NCBI RefSeq assembly: GCF_002868735.1
Contig: NZ_CP025611.1
Coordinates: forward strand, 3,056,501-3,120,500
DNA length: 64,000 bases
Direction: 5' to 3'
Source of the DNA: Niveispirillum cyanobacteriorum
GTDB taxonomy: Bacteria; Pseudomonadota; Alphaproteobacteria; Azospirillales; Azospirillaceae
The position numbers and the translations under genes were made by a program. Shown here in pieces: positions 40,838 through 49,870 of the stretch (positions are counted from its first letter, which is position 1; every line of letters starts with the position of its first letter). The notes beneath the pieces were generated by a model. The model had not been told where the DNA came from. It searched no databases and saw nothing but the letters and a program-made list of their open reading frames with translations.

Positions 40838-41152
40838 ATGCGTTTCCTTGCGACCCTTCTGCTGCTGGCGGCATTCCTGATGAATGTCCCTGGGCTTCAC
40901 GCCCGGGACCTGTCGCATAGCCATGACCAGACAGGGCATACGCAGATGCTGGCCGGGGCTGATCATGCGCCCGCCGGCAAATTGTCCATGGATTGCCACC
41001 ACGAGTGCAGCCACATCCATGTGGCCGACCGCGCCCGCGCCGCGCGGGTGGTGGAACCCGTGGTGTGGGGCGTGACCGCCTATCCGGCTGAAGCCCTGCT
41101 GCTGCCGGAAACTGCTGACCCCACGCTTCCCGACGAACCCCCGCGCGCCTGA
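40838..41152 (+). CDS. Small secreted His-rich protein preceding the czc operon
   Basis: 104 residues from ATG 40838. A signal peptide (MRFLATLLLLAAFLMNVPGLHA) is followed by a short His/Asp-rich mature region (HSHDQTGHTQM, DCHHECSHIHVAD) likely to bind divalent metals. Similar small proteins precede CzcCBA or CusCBA genes and are thought to be periplasmic metal buffers. A 69-bp gap separates it from czcC, and the promoter upstream is the likely start of the operon. Confidence 0.6.
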   Translation: MRFLATLLLLAAFLMNVPGLHARDLSHSHDQTGHTQMLAGADHAPAGKLSMDCHHECSHIHVADRARAARVVEPVVWGVTAYPAEALLLPETADPTLPDEPPRA

Positions 41153-41221
41153 CGAACCGATCACCCTCGCCGTCGCCCTGACCGGGCGGCCTGGTATCTG
41201 TTCGTCATTCGCGGAGTATTC

Positions 41222-42502
41222 ATGCGGCTGCATCATGCGGTCGCCCTGGCGATTTCCATCGCCGGGGCCCCGGCGGCATGGGCGCAAACCACGCCCGCCG
41301 CCACCCCCACCCTGACTTCAACACTGTTCCCCAAACAGGCCCTTCTGACCCCTGACACCGCCATCGCGCTGGCTCTTGAACATGCGCCGCGTGGTGCGGC
41401 GGCGCGTGCCCGGCTGGATGCCGCCGGCGGGGCCGTCGATCAGGCTAACACCAGCCCCAATCCGGAGATCGGGTTCGAGCTGGAGAATTTTTCCGGCTCC
41501 GGCCCCTATCGTGATTTCCGCGCGTCGGAGCGCACCTACAGCCTGTCGCAGACCATCGAACTGGGCGGTAAACGCGGGCGACGCACCGATGCCGCCCGTG
41601 CCGCCCGCGACGGGGCGGCCGCCGACCTGACACTGGCCCGGCTGGATCTGGCGCGCGATGTGCGCCTTGCCTTGTCGGAGGCGGTGGCAGCATCGCGGCA
41701 GGTGGCCCTGGCCCAGGATGGCCTGCGCCTTGCCGTGGCGGTACAAGACACCATCAAGGCGCGGGTGGAGGCTGGGCGGGAGGCACCGATCCAGGCATCG
41801 CGCGCCGATATCACGCGGCGGCAGGCGCAGTTGGCCCTGGATCAGGCCAACCGCCGCCTGACCATCGCGCGGCAGGCGCTGGCCGGCCTGACCGGTCTGT
41901 CACCCGCCGCGCTGGCCCTGGACGAAGGCTGGTTCACCCGGATCGACACCGATGATGCGGCAGCCAGCGGTGATGGGGCCGACCTGCGCCGGCGTCAGGC
42001 CGATGTGGCGCGCGGGCGGGCGGAATTGTCGGTGGAACAGGCCAAGGCGATCCCCGACGTCACCCTGTCTGCGGGCTTCCGGCAGTTCCGAGAGGATGGG
42101 GAGAATGCCTTCCTGGTCGGCGTGTCGGTGCCCATCCCGATCTTTGACAGCAACCGGGGCGGCATCGCAAAGGCGCGGGCCGAATTGGTCGCGGCGGAGG
42201 CCGATCTGGCCGCCGAACGCATCGACCTGGACCGCCGCGCCCATGCCGCCCGCGCCAATCTGGCGGCTGCCCGCGACACGGCCCGCACGCTTCAGGACAG
42301 CATCATCCCCACCGCCGAACAGGCCTTCGGTCTGGCCAATGAAGGCTATGCCCAGGGCAAGTTCGCCTATCTGGAGGTGCTGGAGGCACAGCGCACGCTG
42401 GTCGATGCACGCACCGATCTGATCAACGCCCTGCAGGGCTTCCACGACGCGCGGGCCGAGCTTGACCGGCTGACCGCCCCGGACATTGAGGTGTCCCCAT
42501 GA
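41222..42502 (+). CDS. czcC: CzcC-type outer membrane factor (TolC family)
   Basis: 426 residues. A signal peptide (ALAISIAGAPAAWA) precedes two OEP repeats, each with long helices (e.g. AIALALEHAPRGAAARARLDAAGG and ALDQANRRLTIARQALAGLTG). Typical features include NTSPNPEIGFELENFSGSG in the first repeat and EGYAQGKFAYLEVLEAQRTL near the C-terminus, the latter a conserved OEP signature. It forms the outer-membrane channel of the efflux complex. ATGA overlaps the czcB start. Confidence 0.82.
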   Translation: MRLHHAVALAISIAGAPAAWAQTTPAATPTLTSTLFPKQALLTPDTAIALALEHAPRGAAARARLDAAGGAVDQANTSPNPEIGFELENFSGSGPYRDFRASERTYSLSQTIELGGKRGRRTDAARAARDGAAADLTLARLDLARDVRLALSEAVAASRQVALAQDGLRLAVAVQDTIKARVEAGREAPIQASRADITRRQAQLALDQANRRLTIARQALAGLTGLSPAALALDEGWFTRIDTDDAAASGDGADLRRRQADVARGRAELSVEQAKAIPDVTLSAGFRQFREDGENAFLVGVSVPIPIFDSNRGGIAKARAELVAAEADLAAERIDLDRRAHAARANLAAARDTARTLQDSIIPTAEQAFGLANEGYAQGKFAYLEVLEAQRTLVDARTDLINALQGFHDARAELDRLTAPDIEVSP

Positions 42503-43716
42503 ACATCACGAAAAAACATGTCCTGATCGGCGTCTCCGCCATCGCCCTGTTGCTGGCCGGCGGCTTTGCCGTCAAAAGCTTCACCAGCACCCCGAAGCTG
42601 GTGGTCGCCAAGGCCGGTGACGGCCATGACCATGGCGAGGGAGAGGAGCATGAGGAGGAAGGCGGTGCGATCCGTATGGACGCCGCCACTATCACCCGCT
42701 CCAAGATCACGCTGGTTGAGGCTGGCCCCGCGCCCGTGTCCCGCGACATCCGCGTCACGGGCACGGTGGTCGCGGATGCGGACAAGATGGTGCATGTCAC
42801 CCTGCGCGTGTCCGGTATCGTGACGGAGGTGCATAAGCGCCTGGGCGAGCCGGTTTTGCCGGGCGATGTGCTGCTGGTGCTGGACAGCCGCGATCTGGCC
42901 GACGCCAAGGCGGAATATCTGTCGGCCTTGCGCCAGAACACATTGGCCGCCACCACCCTCTCGCGTGAAGAGGGGCTGTGGCGCAAGCAGGTGTCGGCGG
43001 AGCAGGATTACCTGACCGCCCGCGCCGCCGCCGAAACCGCCGCCATCGCCCTGGCCGCCGCCAAGCAGCGCCTGACGGTGCTGGGCCTGTCGCCTGCGGA
43101 AATCGCCGGTCTGGACAAGCAGCCCTTCAGCCTGGGCCGGCTGGAGGTCCGTTCCCCCATCGCCGGCCGCGTCATCGGGCGGGAGGCTGTGCGCGGTGAG
43201 TTACTGGCGGCGGAAAAGGAAGTGTTCTCCGTCGCCGACCTGTCCAGCGTCTGGGTCGAACTGCCCGTCTATGCCGCCGACCTGCCGGCCGTGAAGGAGG
43301 GCCAACCTGTCAGCCTGACCGGCCAGGGTGGGCGCAGTGCGGAGGGCAAGGTGGTCGCCGCCGGTGCGACCCTGGACCCGCAGACAGGGGCCGCGCGTGT
43401 CGTGGCCGCCCTGGATAATGGCGATGGCGAATGGCGCCCGGGCGATTTCGGGTCTGGCAGCATCCAGGCGGGCGGGGAGATGGCGGACATCGCCGTCCCT
43501 GCCAGCGCCTTGCAGGTGCTGAACGGCGATAATGTCGTCTTCGTGCGCAATGCGGAGGGTTTTGAGCCGCGTGTGGTGGAGGTCGGGCGGCGCAACAGCC
43601 GCTTTGCCGAGATCACCTTCGGCCTGTTCCCCGGTGAACAGGTGGCGACGGGCAATACCTTCCTGCTGAAGGCCGAGGCCTCGCGTGGGGAAGCCTCCCA
43701 CAGCCATGCGCATTGA
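42499..43716 (+). CDS. czcB: CzcB-type periplasmic adaptor (RND membrane fusion protein)
   Basis: 405 residues. N-terminal signal/anchor (VLIGVSAIALLLAGGF), then His/Glu-rich metal-binding segment DGHDHGEGEEHEEEGG (about residues 35-50), a lipoyl-like region (LRVSGIVTEVHKRLGEPVLPGDVL), coiled-coil hairpin, and beta-barrel C-terminal domains. A second His-rich tail ends SHSHAH. His-rich N-terminal extensions are usual for CzcB. It links the RND pump with the outer-membrane channel. It starts in the czcC stop codon (ATGA). Confidence 0.82.
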   Translation: MNITKKHVLIGVSAIALLLAGGFAVKSFTSTPKLVVAKAGDGHDHGEGEEHEEEGGAIRMDAATITRSKITLVEAGPAPVSRDIRVTGTVVADADKMVHVTLRVSGIVTEVHKRLGEPVLPGDVLLVLDSRDLADAKAEYLSALRQNTLAATTLSREEGLWRKQVSAEQDYLTARAAAETAAIALAAAKQRLTVLGLSPAEIAGLDKQPFSLGRLEVRSPIAGRVIGREAVRGELLAAEKEVFSVADLSSVWVELPVYAADLPAVKEGQPVSLTGQGGRSAEGKVVAAGATLDPQTGAARVVAALDNGDGEWRPGDFGSGSIQAGGEMADIAVPASALQVLNGDNVVFVRNAEGFEPRVVEVGRRNSRFAEITFGLFPGEQVATGNTFLLKAEASRGEASHSHAH

Positions 43717-43728
43717 CGGGAGGGGATG

Positions 43729-46700
43729 ATGATCGAACCCATCCTGTCCTTCGCCATCCGGCGCCGCGTGCTGGTGGTGCTGCTGGTGGCGGTATTGGCG
43801 GCGTTCGGCCTGCGGTCGCTGCTGCACCTGCCCATCGATGCCGTTCCCGACATCACCAACAATCAGATCCAGATCACGACGCTGGCCCCCGCCCTGTCAC
43901 CGTTCGAGGTGGAACAGCAGGTGACCTACCCCGTCGAAACGGCCCTGGCCGGGATCGCGGGGCTGGAGGATACCCGCTCCATCTCCGTCAATGGCCTGTC
44001 GCAGGTGACGGCCATCTTTGAAGAAAAGGTCGATATCTATTTCGCCCGGCAACAGGTGGCCGAACGGCTGGGCGAGGCGCGCGACCGTCTGCCCCCCGGC
44101 CTGACGCCCACCATGGGCCCGATCTCCACGGGCCTGGGCGAGGTCTATATGTGGACCGTCGAATATGCGCCCTTTGACGCCAAGAAGGCCAAGGCCGGTG
44201 CCGCCGGTTGGCAGCCCGACGGGTCCTACCTGACGCCCGAGGGTGAACGCCTGACGACCGAGGTGGAACGGGCCACCTATCTGCGCACTGTCCAGGACTG
44301 GATTGTGGCCCCGCAGATGAAGGGCGTGCGCGGCGTGGCCGGGATCGACACGATCGGCGGCCATGTCCGGCAGTTCCATGTCTTGCCCGACCCGGCCCGG
44401 CTGGTCAGCTTCGGCCTGACCTTCGCTGATCTGGGGGCGGCGCTGGAACGCGCCAATCAGAGTTTGGGTGCGGGCCAGATGGAGCGGAACGGGGAGCTGT
44501 TCATCGTCCGCTCCGACGGTCGCATCTCCACCGCCGAACAGATTGCCAGCACCGTCATCGCCACGCGCGGCGGCGTGCCCGTGCGCCTGTCCGATGTGGC
44601 GACGGTACAGACGGGCCAGGAACTGCGGACGGGCTCTGCCAGCGAGAATGGCCGCGAGGTGGTGGTGGGTACGGCCCTGATGCTGATCGGGCAGAACAGC
44701 CGTACTGTTGCCGATGCGGTGGATACCAAGCTCCAGGATATCCGCCGCTCCCTGCCCGCCGACATCATGGCCAAGACGGTGCTGGACCGCACCGATCTGG
44801 TGAATGCCACCATCAAGACGGTGGCCAAGAACCTGACTGAGGGCGCGCTTCTGGTCATCGCGGTTCTGTTCGGGCTGCTGGGCAATATCCGCGCGGCCCT
44901 GATCACGGCTCTGGTCATTCCCGTCACCATGCTGATGACGGCGACCGGCATGCTGGAAGCCGGTGTCAGTGCCAATCTGATGAGCCTGGGCGCCTTGGAT
45001 TTCGGCCTGATCGTCGACGGGGCCGTGATCATCGCCGAAAACTGCCTGCGCCGGCTGGGTGAAAGGCAGCATCATCTGGGCCGTGTCCTGACCTTGAATG
45101 AACGGCTGGTGGAGGTGATGGAGGCATCAAAGGAGATGATCCAGCCCTCGGTCTATGGGCAGGCCATCATCATCACTGTCTATCTGCCGCTGCTGACCTT
45201 CACGGGGGTCGAGGGCAAGATGTTCGAGCCGATGGCGCTGACCGTGATCATCGCCCTGGTTGCGGCCTTCATCCTGTCGCTGACCCTGGTCCCCGCCCTG
45301 ATCGCCCTGTTCGTGTCGGGCCGGGTTGAGGAAAAGGAAAATGCCATCATCCGCCGGGCCGGCGACTGGTACCGCCCCTGGCTGGACCAGGCGCTGGGCG
45401 CACCGGTCAAGGCGGCGGGCTTCGCTGCGGCCCTGTTCGGCCTGTCGCTGCTGCTGTTCACGCAGTTGGGGCAGGAATTCATCCCGCAGTTGGATGAGGG
45501 CGATGTGGCGCTGAACGCGTTCCGCATCCCCAGCACCAGCCTGCCCCAAGCCACCGAACAGCAGCTTGACATCGAAAAGGCCGTCGCCGCCTTCCCGGAA
45601 GTGGCCTTCGCCTTTTCCAAGACGGGCACAGCGGAGATCGGGACGGACGTGATGCCGCCCGGCATTTCCCACATGTTCGTGATGCTGAAGCCGCGCGATG
45701 AATGGCCCGATCCCGGCTTGTCCAAGGCGGAACTGGTAGAGCGGCTGGAAAAGGCCGTGGGCAGCCTGCCGGGCCAGGTGTACGAGGTCAGCCAGCCCAT
45801 CCAGCTTCGCTTCAACGAATTGCTGGCCGGGGTGCGCGGCGATGTCGCCATCAAGGTGTTTGGCGATGATTTCGATACGTTGCTGACCACCGCCAACCAG
45901 ATCGCCGCTGTCATCCAGACAGTGCCGGGGGCGGCGGATGTGCGGGCTGAACAGGTGTCGGGGGCGTCCTTTCTGAATGTGGAGGTCGACCGCGACCGGG
46001 CGTCCCGCTTCGGCCTGTCGGTGGCGGATGTGCAAGACGTGCTGGCCATCGCCGTCGGCGGGCGGGAAGCGGGGCTGGTCTATCAGGGTGACCGCCGCTT
46101 CGACATCCTGGTCCGCCTGCCCGACGCCTTGCGAAACGACCCCGACGCGCTGGCGACCCTGCCGATCCCCCTGACAGAGGGGCGGACGGTGCCGCTGGGC
46201 GAGGTGGCAAGCATTCGCTTCGCCGAAGGGCCGAACCAGATCAGCCGGGAGAATGGCAAGCGCCGCATCGTGGTGCAGGCCAATGTCCGGGGCCGCGATA
46301 TCGGGTCCTTCGTGGCCGAGGCGCAGGAAAAGCTGGCGGCCCAGGTTGCGGTGCCCGCCGGTTACTGGGTCACCTGGGGCGGGCAGTTCGAAAACCTGAT
46401 CGCGGCGCGCGACCGGCTGATGATCGTGGTGCCGGCCTGTTTTGCCCTGATCTTCCTGCTGCTCTACAGCGCACTGGGCTCCGCCCGCGATGCCGTTCTG
46501 GTGTTCAGCGGCGTACCGCTGGCGCTGACGGGCGGCATCCTGGCGCTGTATCTGCGGGGTATGCCGTTCTCCATCTCCGCCGCGGTCGGCATGATCGCGC
46601 TGTCGGGCATCGCCGTGCTGAACGGGCTGGTCATGCTGTCCTTCATCCGGCAATTGCGGCTGAAGGGCATGGCGCTGGATCAGGCGGTGCGGGAAGGGGC

Positions 46701-46938
46701 AATGACGCGCCTGCGGCCCGTGTTGATGACGGCCCTGGTGGCCAGCCTGGGCTTCGTGCCCATGGCCTTGTCCACCTCTGTCGGGGCGGAGGTGCAGCGG
46801 CCCATCGCCACCGTCGTCATTGGCGGCCTGATCACCGCCACCCTGCTGACCCTGATCCTGCTGCCGGCGCTTTACCGCCGGTTCGCGGCCCCCATCCAGC
46901 CCAGCGAAGACAATCTTGCCGAAGGGAGAGTGTCATGA
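43729..46938 (+). CDS. czcA: CzcA-type heavy-metal RND efflux pump
   Basis: 1069 residues from ATG 43729, five bases after GGAGG. About 12 TM segments in the RND arrangement with two large periplasmic loops. The HME-RND proton-relay motif DFGLIVDGAVIIAEN in TM4 (about residues 425-440) has the Asp, Asp and Glu that are essential in CzcA, and the MRLRPVLMTALVASLGFVPMA segment is conserved. This motif specifies divalent-cation (Co, Zn, Cd, Ni) rather than monovalent (Cu, Ag) pumps. It exports metal ions across the envelope with CzcB and CzcC. Translationally coupled to the small lipoprotein downstream. Confidence 0.9.
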   Translation: MIEPILSFAIRRRVLVVLLVAVLAAFGLRSLLHLPIDAVPDITNNQIQITTLAPALSPFEVEQQVTYPVETALAGIAGLEDTRSISVNGLSQVTAIFEEKVDIYFARQQVAERLGEARDRLPPGLTPTMGPISTGLGEVYMWTVEYAPFDAKKAKAGAAGWQPDGSYLTPEGERLTTEVERATYLRTVQDWIVAPQMKGVRGVAGIDTIGGHVRQFHVLPDPARLVSFGLTFADLGAALERANQSLGAGQMERNGELFIVRSDGRISTAEQIASTVIATRGGVPVRLSDVATVQTGQELRTGSASENGREVVVGTALMLIGQNSRTVADAVDTKLQDIRRSLPADIMAKTVLDRTDLVNATIKTVAKNLTEGALLVIAVLFGLLGNIRAALITALVIPVTMLMTATGMLEAGVSANLMSLGALDFGLIVDGAVIIAENCLRRLGERQHHLGRVLTLNERLVEVMEASKEMIQPSVYGQAIIITVYLPLLTFTGVEGKMFEPMALTVIIALVAAFILSLTLVPALIALFVSGRVEEKENAIIRRAGDWYRPWLDQALGAPVKAAGFAAALFGLSLLLFTQLGQEFIPQLDEGDVALNAFRIPSTSLPQATEQQLDIEKAVAAFPEVAFAFSKTGTAEIGTDVMPPGISHMFVMLKPRDEWPDPGLSKAELVERLEKAVGSLPGQVYEVSQPIQLRFNELLAGVRGDVAIKVFGDDFDTLLTTANQIAAVIQTVPGAADVRAEQVSGASFLNVEVDRDRASRFGLSVADVQDVLAIAVGGREAGLVYQGDRRFDILVRLPDALRNDPDALATLPIPLTEGRTVPLGEVASIRFAEGPNQISRENGKRRIVVQANVRGRDIGSFVAEAQEKLAAQVAVPAGYWVTWGGQFENLIAARDRLMIVVPACFALIFLLLYSALGSARDAVLVFSGVPLALTGGILALYLRGMPFSISAAVGMIALSGIAVLNGLVMLSFIRQLRLKGMALDQAVREGAMTRLRPVLMTALVASLGFVPMALSTSVGAEVQRPIATVVIGGLITATLLTLILLPALYRRFAAPIQPSEDNLAEGRVS

Positions 46939-47129
46939 AGCGCCTGTTGCCCGTCCTATTCCTGGCCGTGGCGTTGACTGCCTGTACCCAGGGACCGCGT
47001 GATCTACCGCGCATTGCCGATGCGGCTTGTCCCAGCGGGGAACGGTTCGTCCGCCCCCACACTGTCCTGCACGGCAATGACGGCGTGCGCGCCCATGCCG
47101 ACGGCCATGACTGCACACCGTCCAAGTAA
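46935..47129 (+). CDS. Small lipoprotein in czc operon
   Basis: 64 residues. Signal MKRLLPVLFLAVALTAC, lipobox TAC (Cys17). The mature peptide is short with two further Cys (DAACPSGE and GHDCTPSK) and His-rich ends (RAHADGHD). It overlaps czcA by four bases (ATGA). Probably a periplasmic metal-related accessory; no family recognised. Confidence 0.55.
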   Translation: MKRLLPVLFLAVALTACTQGPRDLPRIADAACPSGERFVRPHTVLHGNDGVRAHADGHDCTPSK

Positions 47130-47147
47130 AGATAGAGGAGAAACATC

Positions 47148-47558
47148 ATGTTGAAGCCGTTCCTGACCGCCGCCCTGATCACGCTGCTGCCCCTGTCCGG
47201 GGCCGTGGCTGCCGAAAAGGGCCAAGATCACAGCCATGGCGAGGCCGAAAAGGGCAAGCATGGCGGCATCGTGCAGGATGTGGCAGGGGTGGAGGCCGAA
47301 CTGGTCGTCACGCCCGGCACCGTCGCCGTCTATCTGTCCAACCATGGCACCGCCGTCCTCTCGCCGGATGGTGCCATGGGCAGCGTTCTGCTGACACAGG
47401 GGGCGACCCGTGTCGGCACCATCGCCCTGAAACCGGCGGGTGACCGTCTGGAAGGCAAGGGCGAGGTGCCCGCAGGTGCGGATATCGTGCTGAGCCTGCG
47501 CACCAGGGACGGTAAGACTGGCCAGGCGAAATACGAACTGGGCGGCCACGCGCACTGA
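47148..47558 (+). CDS. Secreted His-rich protein in czc operon
   Basis: 136 residues. Signal MLKPFLTAALITLLPLSGAVAA; N-terminal mature His/Lys/Glu-rich segment KGQDHSHGEAEKGKHGG (about residues 24-40), likely metal binding, followed by a beta-rich domain (VEAELVVTPGTVAVYLSNHG, LKPAGDRLEGKGEVP). The C-terminus ends GGHAH. The domain is like the N-terminal modules of some CzcB/CusB proteins or stand-alone metal-binding proteins. It probably buffers or delivers metal ions to the Czc system. A 10-bp perfect hairpin follows its stop. Confidence 0.6.
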   Translation: MLKPFLTAALITLLPLSGAVAAEKGQDHSHGEAEKGKHGGIVQDVAGVEAELVVTPGTVAVYLSNHGTAVLSPDGAMGSVLLTQGATRVGTIALKPAGDRLEGKGEVPAGADIVLSLRTRDGKTGQAKYELGGHAH

Positions 47559-47567
47559 CCGCCGGTT

Positions 47568-47593
47568 GGGGTGGCCTGATGCTAGGCCACCCC
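47568..47593. terminator. Bidirectional terminator between czc operon and tetR
   Basis: GGGGTGGCCT (47568-47577) and AGGCCACCCC (47584-47593) form a perfect 10-bp stem with a 6-nt loop in the convergent gap, overlapping the tetR stop codon. No strong U-run on either strand, so termination efficiency is uncertain. Confidence 0.6.
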
Positions 47594-48154
47594 GATCATC
47601 TTCAAATCCGCGTCAAGCACCGATAGCTGCGTTTCGGCTGGCCAGCGCTCGGGGTCAAAGAAGGCTTGGCTGGCCATGCCATAGATGGTGACCAGCAGCC
47701 GCCGTGCCCCTTCCTTGGCGGCATCCTCCGCAAGCCCGCGTTCCATCAACAGGCTGGTCACGCGCGCTGTGATCTGCCGGGACCGCACCTGCTGTTCGGC
47801 AGACAGGGTGTGGTCGGCGATGGCCATGGTCCAGAAGGCGAACCAGACCAACCAGTCACGCCGCTGTTCGGCATTCAGCGGCAGCAGGGCAGCCAAATAA
47901 GGCCTTATCGGGCCGCCGCCGGCTTCCAGTGCGCCCTCCATCCGCTGGTGCGCGCGCAGGACCGTGGCGCGGTAGGTGTAGAACAGCAGTTCCACCTTGG
48001 ACGCGAAATAATGGCTGACGATGGCCGTGCTGTATCCGGCGGCCTGCGCCACCTCGCGCACGGTCACCGCCTCGATCCCCGCCTTGGCGACAAGGTCCGC
48101 CGTCACTTCCGCCACGGCGCGTCGACGCGCCTCGTGATCCACCACGGCCGGCAT
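47582..48154 (-). CDS. TetR family transcriptional repressor
   Basis: 190 residues from ATG 48154. The N-terminal HTH (VTVREVAQAAGYSTAIVSHYFASKVELLFYTY, about residues 28-59) is the classical TetR_N domain. The C-terminal part is helical and would bind an inducer. It is divergent from a ketosteroid-dehydrogenase-like gene across 80 bp containing two matched AT-rich dyads, so it almost certainly represses itself and that operon. The ligand may be a steroid or other enone substrate of the flavoproteins. Confidence 0.8.
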   Translation of the reverse strand: MPAVVDHEARRRAVAEVTADLVAKAGIEAVTVREVAQAAGYSTAIVSHYFASKVELLFYTYRATVLRAHQRMEGALEAGGGPIRPYLAALLPLNAEQRRDWLVWFAFWTMAIADHTLSAEQQVRSRQITARVTSLLMERGLAEDAAKEGARRLLVTIYGMASQAFFDPERWPAETQLSVLDADLKMIGVA

Positions 48155-48163
48155 TGCTTTTCC

Positions 48164-48201
48164 TATAACATACGTTATAAATAACAACCGTTATATAACG
48201 G
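48164..48201. promoter_or_regulatory. Paired TetR operator-like dyads
   Basis: TATAACATACGTTATA (48164-48179) is an inverted repeat TATAAC...GTTATA, and CCGTTATATAACGG (48188-48201) is a perfect 14-bp palindrome. Both share GTTATA/TATAAC half-sites. The dyads lie within the 80-bp divergent region and are far more AT-rich than the surroundings, a good mark of TetR operators. Confidence 0.6.
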
Positions 48202-48234
48202 GCGTCAGGCCATCATGCCGCGCGGGAGGAAAAG

Positions 48235-49857
48235 ATGGAAGGGCCGGGGATGGAATTGGCAGACGTGATTGTGCTGGGCAGCGGGGCCGCCGGTCTGGTG
48301 GCGGCCCTGGCCGCATCCGATGCCGGCGCACGGGTGCTGCTGCTGGAAAAGGCGGGTGCCATTGGCGGCACCACGGCCCTGTCCGGCGGCGTCTTCTGGC
48401 TGCCCGCCAACCATTTCGCGGGCGATCGCGACAGTCGGGAACAGGCGCTCTCCTATCTGGATGCCCTGTCGCTGGGCCTGATCGATCCCGTCATGGCGGA
48501 AACTTATGTGGACTCGGTGCCCGCTCTGGTCGACTGGCTGTCGGGGCCGGTGGGGATGGAGATCAGGTTGGTGGAGGGGTTTCCCGATTACCATCCCGAA
48601 CATCAAGGCGGCATGCCCGATGGCGGCCGGTCGCTGGAACCCGGACCCTTTGCCATGCCATCCCTAGGGGGCTGGGCCGACCGCGTGCTGCGCGGGCGGG
48701 CCAATCCCTGGACCATGATCGGCGAACGCCCGCGCGGTGACGGCAGCGGCGGCGTGGATGCGGCCACCATTCAGGCGCGCCGTGCCGCCGGTATCGAATG
48801 CTGTGGCCGCGCCCTGGTCGGCTGGCTGTTGAAGGCCTGCCTGGACCGGGGCATCGAACCACGCCTGAACCAGACCGTCACCGACCTTGTGCGCGATGAG
48901 ACGGGCCGGGTGACGGGCGTGTGCTGCGGTGAGGTCACGATCAATGCCCGGCGCGGGGTGATCATCGCGACCGGCGGCTTTGAATGGGACCGTGATCTGG
49001 CGCGCGATTTCCTGCGCGGCCCCATCGGCCATCTGCCCACGGCCCGCACCTGCACCGGCGATGGGCTGCGCATGGCCATGCGGGCGGGTGCGGCCCTGAC
49101 CAATATGGCGGAGGCCTGGTGGGTGCCCACCATCGCCTGGGGTGGGGAGGAGGCGGGTGACGATCCGACCCGCCATTTCCTGCTGCTGCGGGAACGCACC
49201 CTGCCAGGGTCTATCATGGTCAATGCCAAGGGCCGGCGCTTTGCCAATGAGGCGACGAACTACAATGCGTTTGGCGCTGTCCTGCATGCCTTTGATCCCG
49301 TCGGCTTCACCTATGCCAATCAGCCCTGCTGGCTGATCTTCTGCCAGACCTATCTGGACCGCTACGGTTTCTTCGGGCTGACGCCCGGTGCCGTGGCCCC
49401 GGACTGGATCACGCGTGCCGACAATGTGCCGGACCTTGCTCACCGCCTCGGCCTACCCGCCGATACCCTGGCCGACACGGTGGCCGGCTGGAACCGGATG
49501 ATGGAAGGCGGACAGGATACGGATTTCGGCCGGGGGACCAGCGCCTATGACGGTTGGAACGGCGATGTCGACCGTCCCGCCGGTCCTGCCCGTACCCTGG
49601 GGCCGCTGGATCGCGGGCCCTTCTATGCCGTGCCGGTGCATGCCAGCACGCTGGGCACCAAGGGCGGGCCGAAGACGGACCGCGACGGGGCCGTCCTGGA
49701 CCTGTCGGGTCAGCCAATCCAAGGCCTGTATGCCGCCGGCAATGCTATGGGCGGGGTGACGGGCAAGGTTTATGGCGGGGCGGGCGGCACCTTGGGCCCC
49801 GCCATGATCTTCGGCTGGCGCGCGGGCCGTGCGGCGGCCCGGTCGAATGCGCGATAA
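48235..49857 (+). CDS. FAD-dependent dehydrogenase, KstD/fumarate-reductase-like
   Basis: 540 residues. FAD-binding DVIVLGSGAAGLVAALAASD at the N-terminus, GAIGGTTALSGGVFWLP (about residues 42-58) which matches the conserved GGxxxxSGG segment of 3-ketosteroid-1-dehydrogenases, a C-terminal YAVPVHASTLGTKGGPKTD, and the family end [28 protein letters not shown]. Such enzymes introduce a 1,2-double bond into 3-ketosteroids or reduce or oxidise related enones. GGGAGGAAAAG precedes the ATG. It lies in one operon with the flavin oxidoreductase and is controlled by the divergent TetR. Confidence 0.78.
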   Translation: MEGPGMELADVIVLGSGAAGLVAALAASDAGARVLLLEKAGAIGGTTALSGGVFWLPANHFAGDRDSREQALSYLDALSLGLIDPVMAETYVDSVPALVDWLSGPVGMEIRLVEGFPDYHPEHQGGMPDGGRSLEPGPFAMPSLGGWADRVLRGRANPWTMIGERPRGDGSGGVDAATIQARRAAGIECCGRALVGWLLKACLDRGIEPRLNQTVTDLVRDETGRVTGVCCGEVTINARRGVIIATGGFEWDRDLARDFLRGPIGHLPTARTCTGDGLRMAMRAGAALTNMAEAWWVPTIAWGGEEAGDDPTRHFLLLRERTLPGSIMVNAKGRRFANEATNYNAFGAVLHAFDPVGFTYANQPCWLIFCQTYLDRYGFFGLTPGAVAPDWITRADNVPDLAHRLGLPADTLADTVAGWNRMMEGGQDTDFGRGTSAYDGWNGDVDRPAGPARTLGPLDRGPFYAVPVHASTLGTKGGPKTDRDGAVLDLSGQPIQGLYAAGNAMGGVTGKVYGGAGGTLGPAMIFGWRAGRAAARSNAR

Positions 49858-49870
49858 GGGAGGGCAGACC

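Noticed and set aside
41153-41221. A regulator gene in the czc gap
   Set aside because: Only 69 bp, with no reading frame of useful length.
45127-46653. A 508-codon minus-strand open frame
   Set aside because: It is antisense to czcA and has shadow composition; czcA carries the RND motifs.
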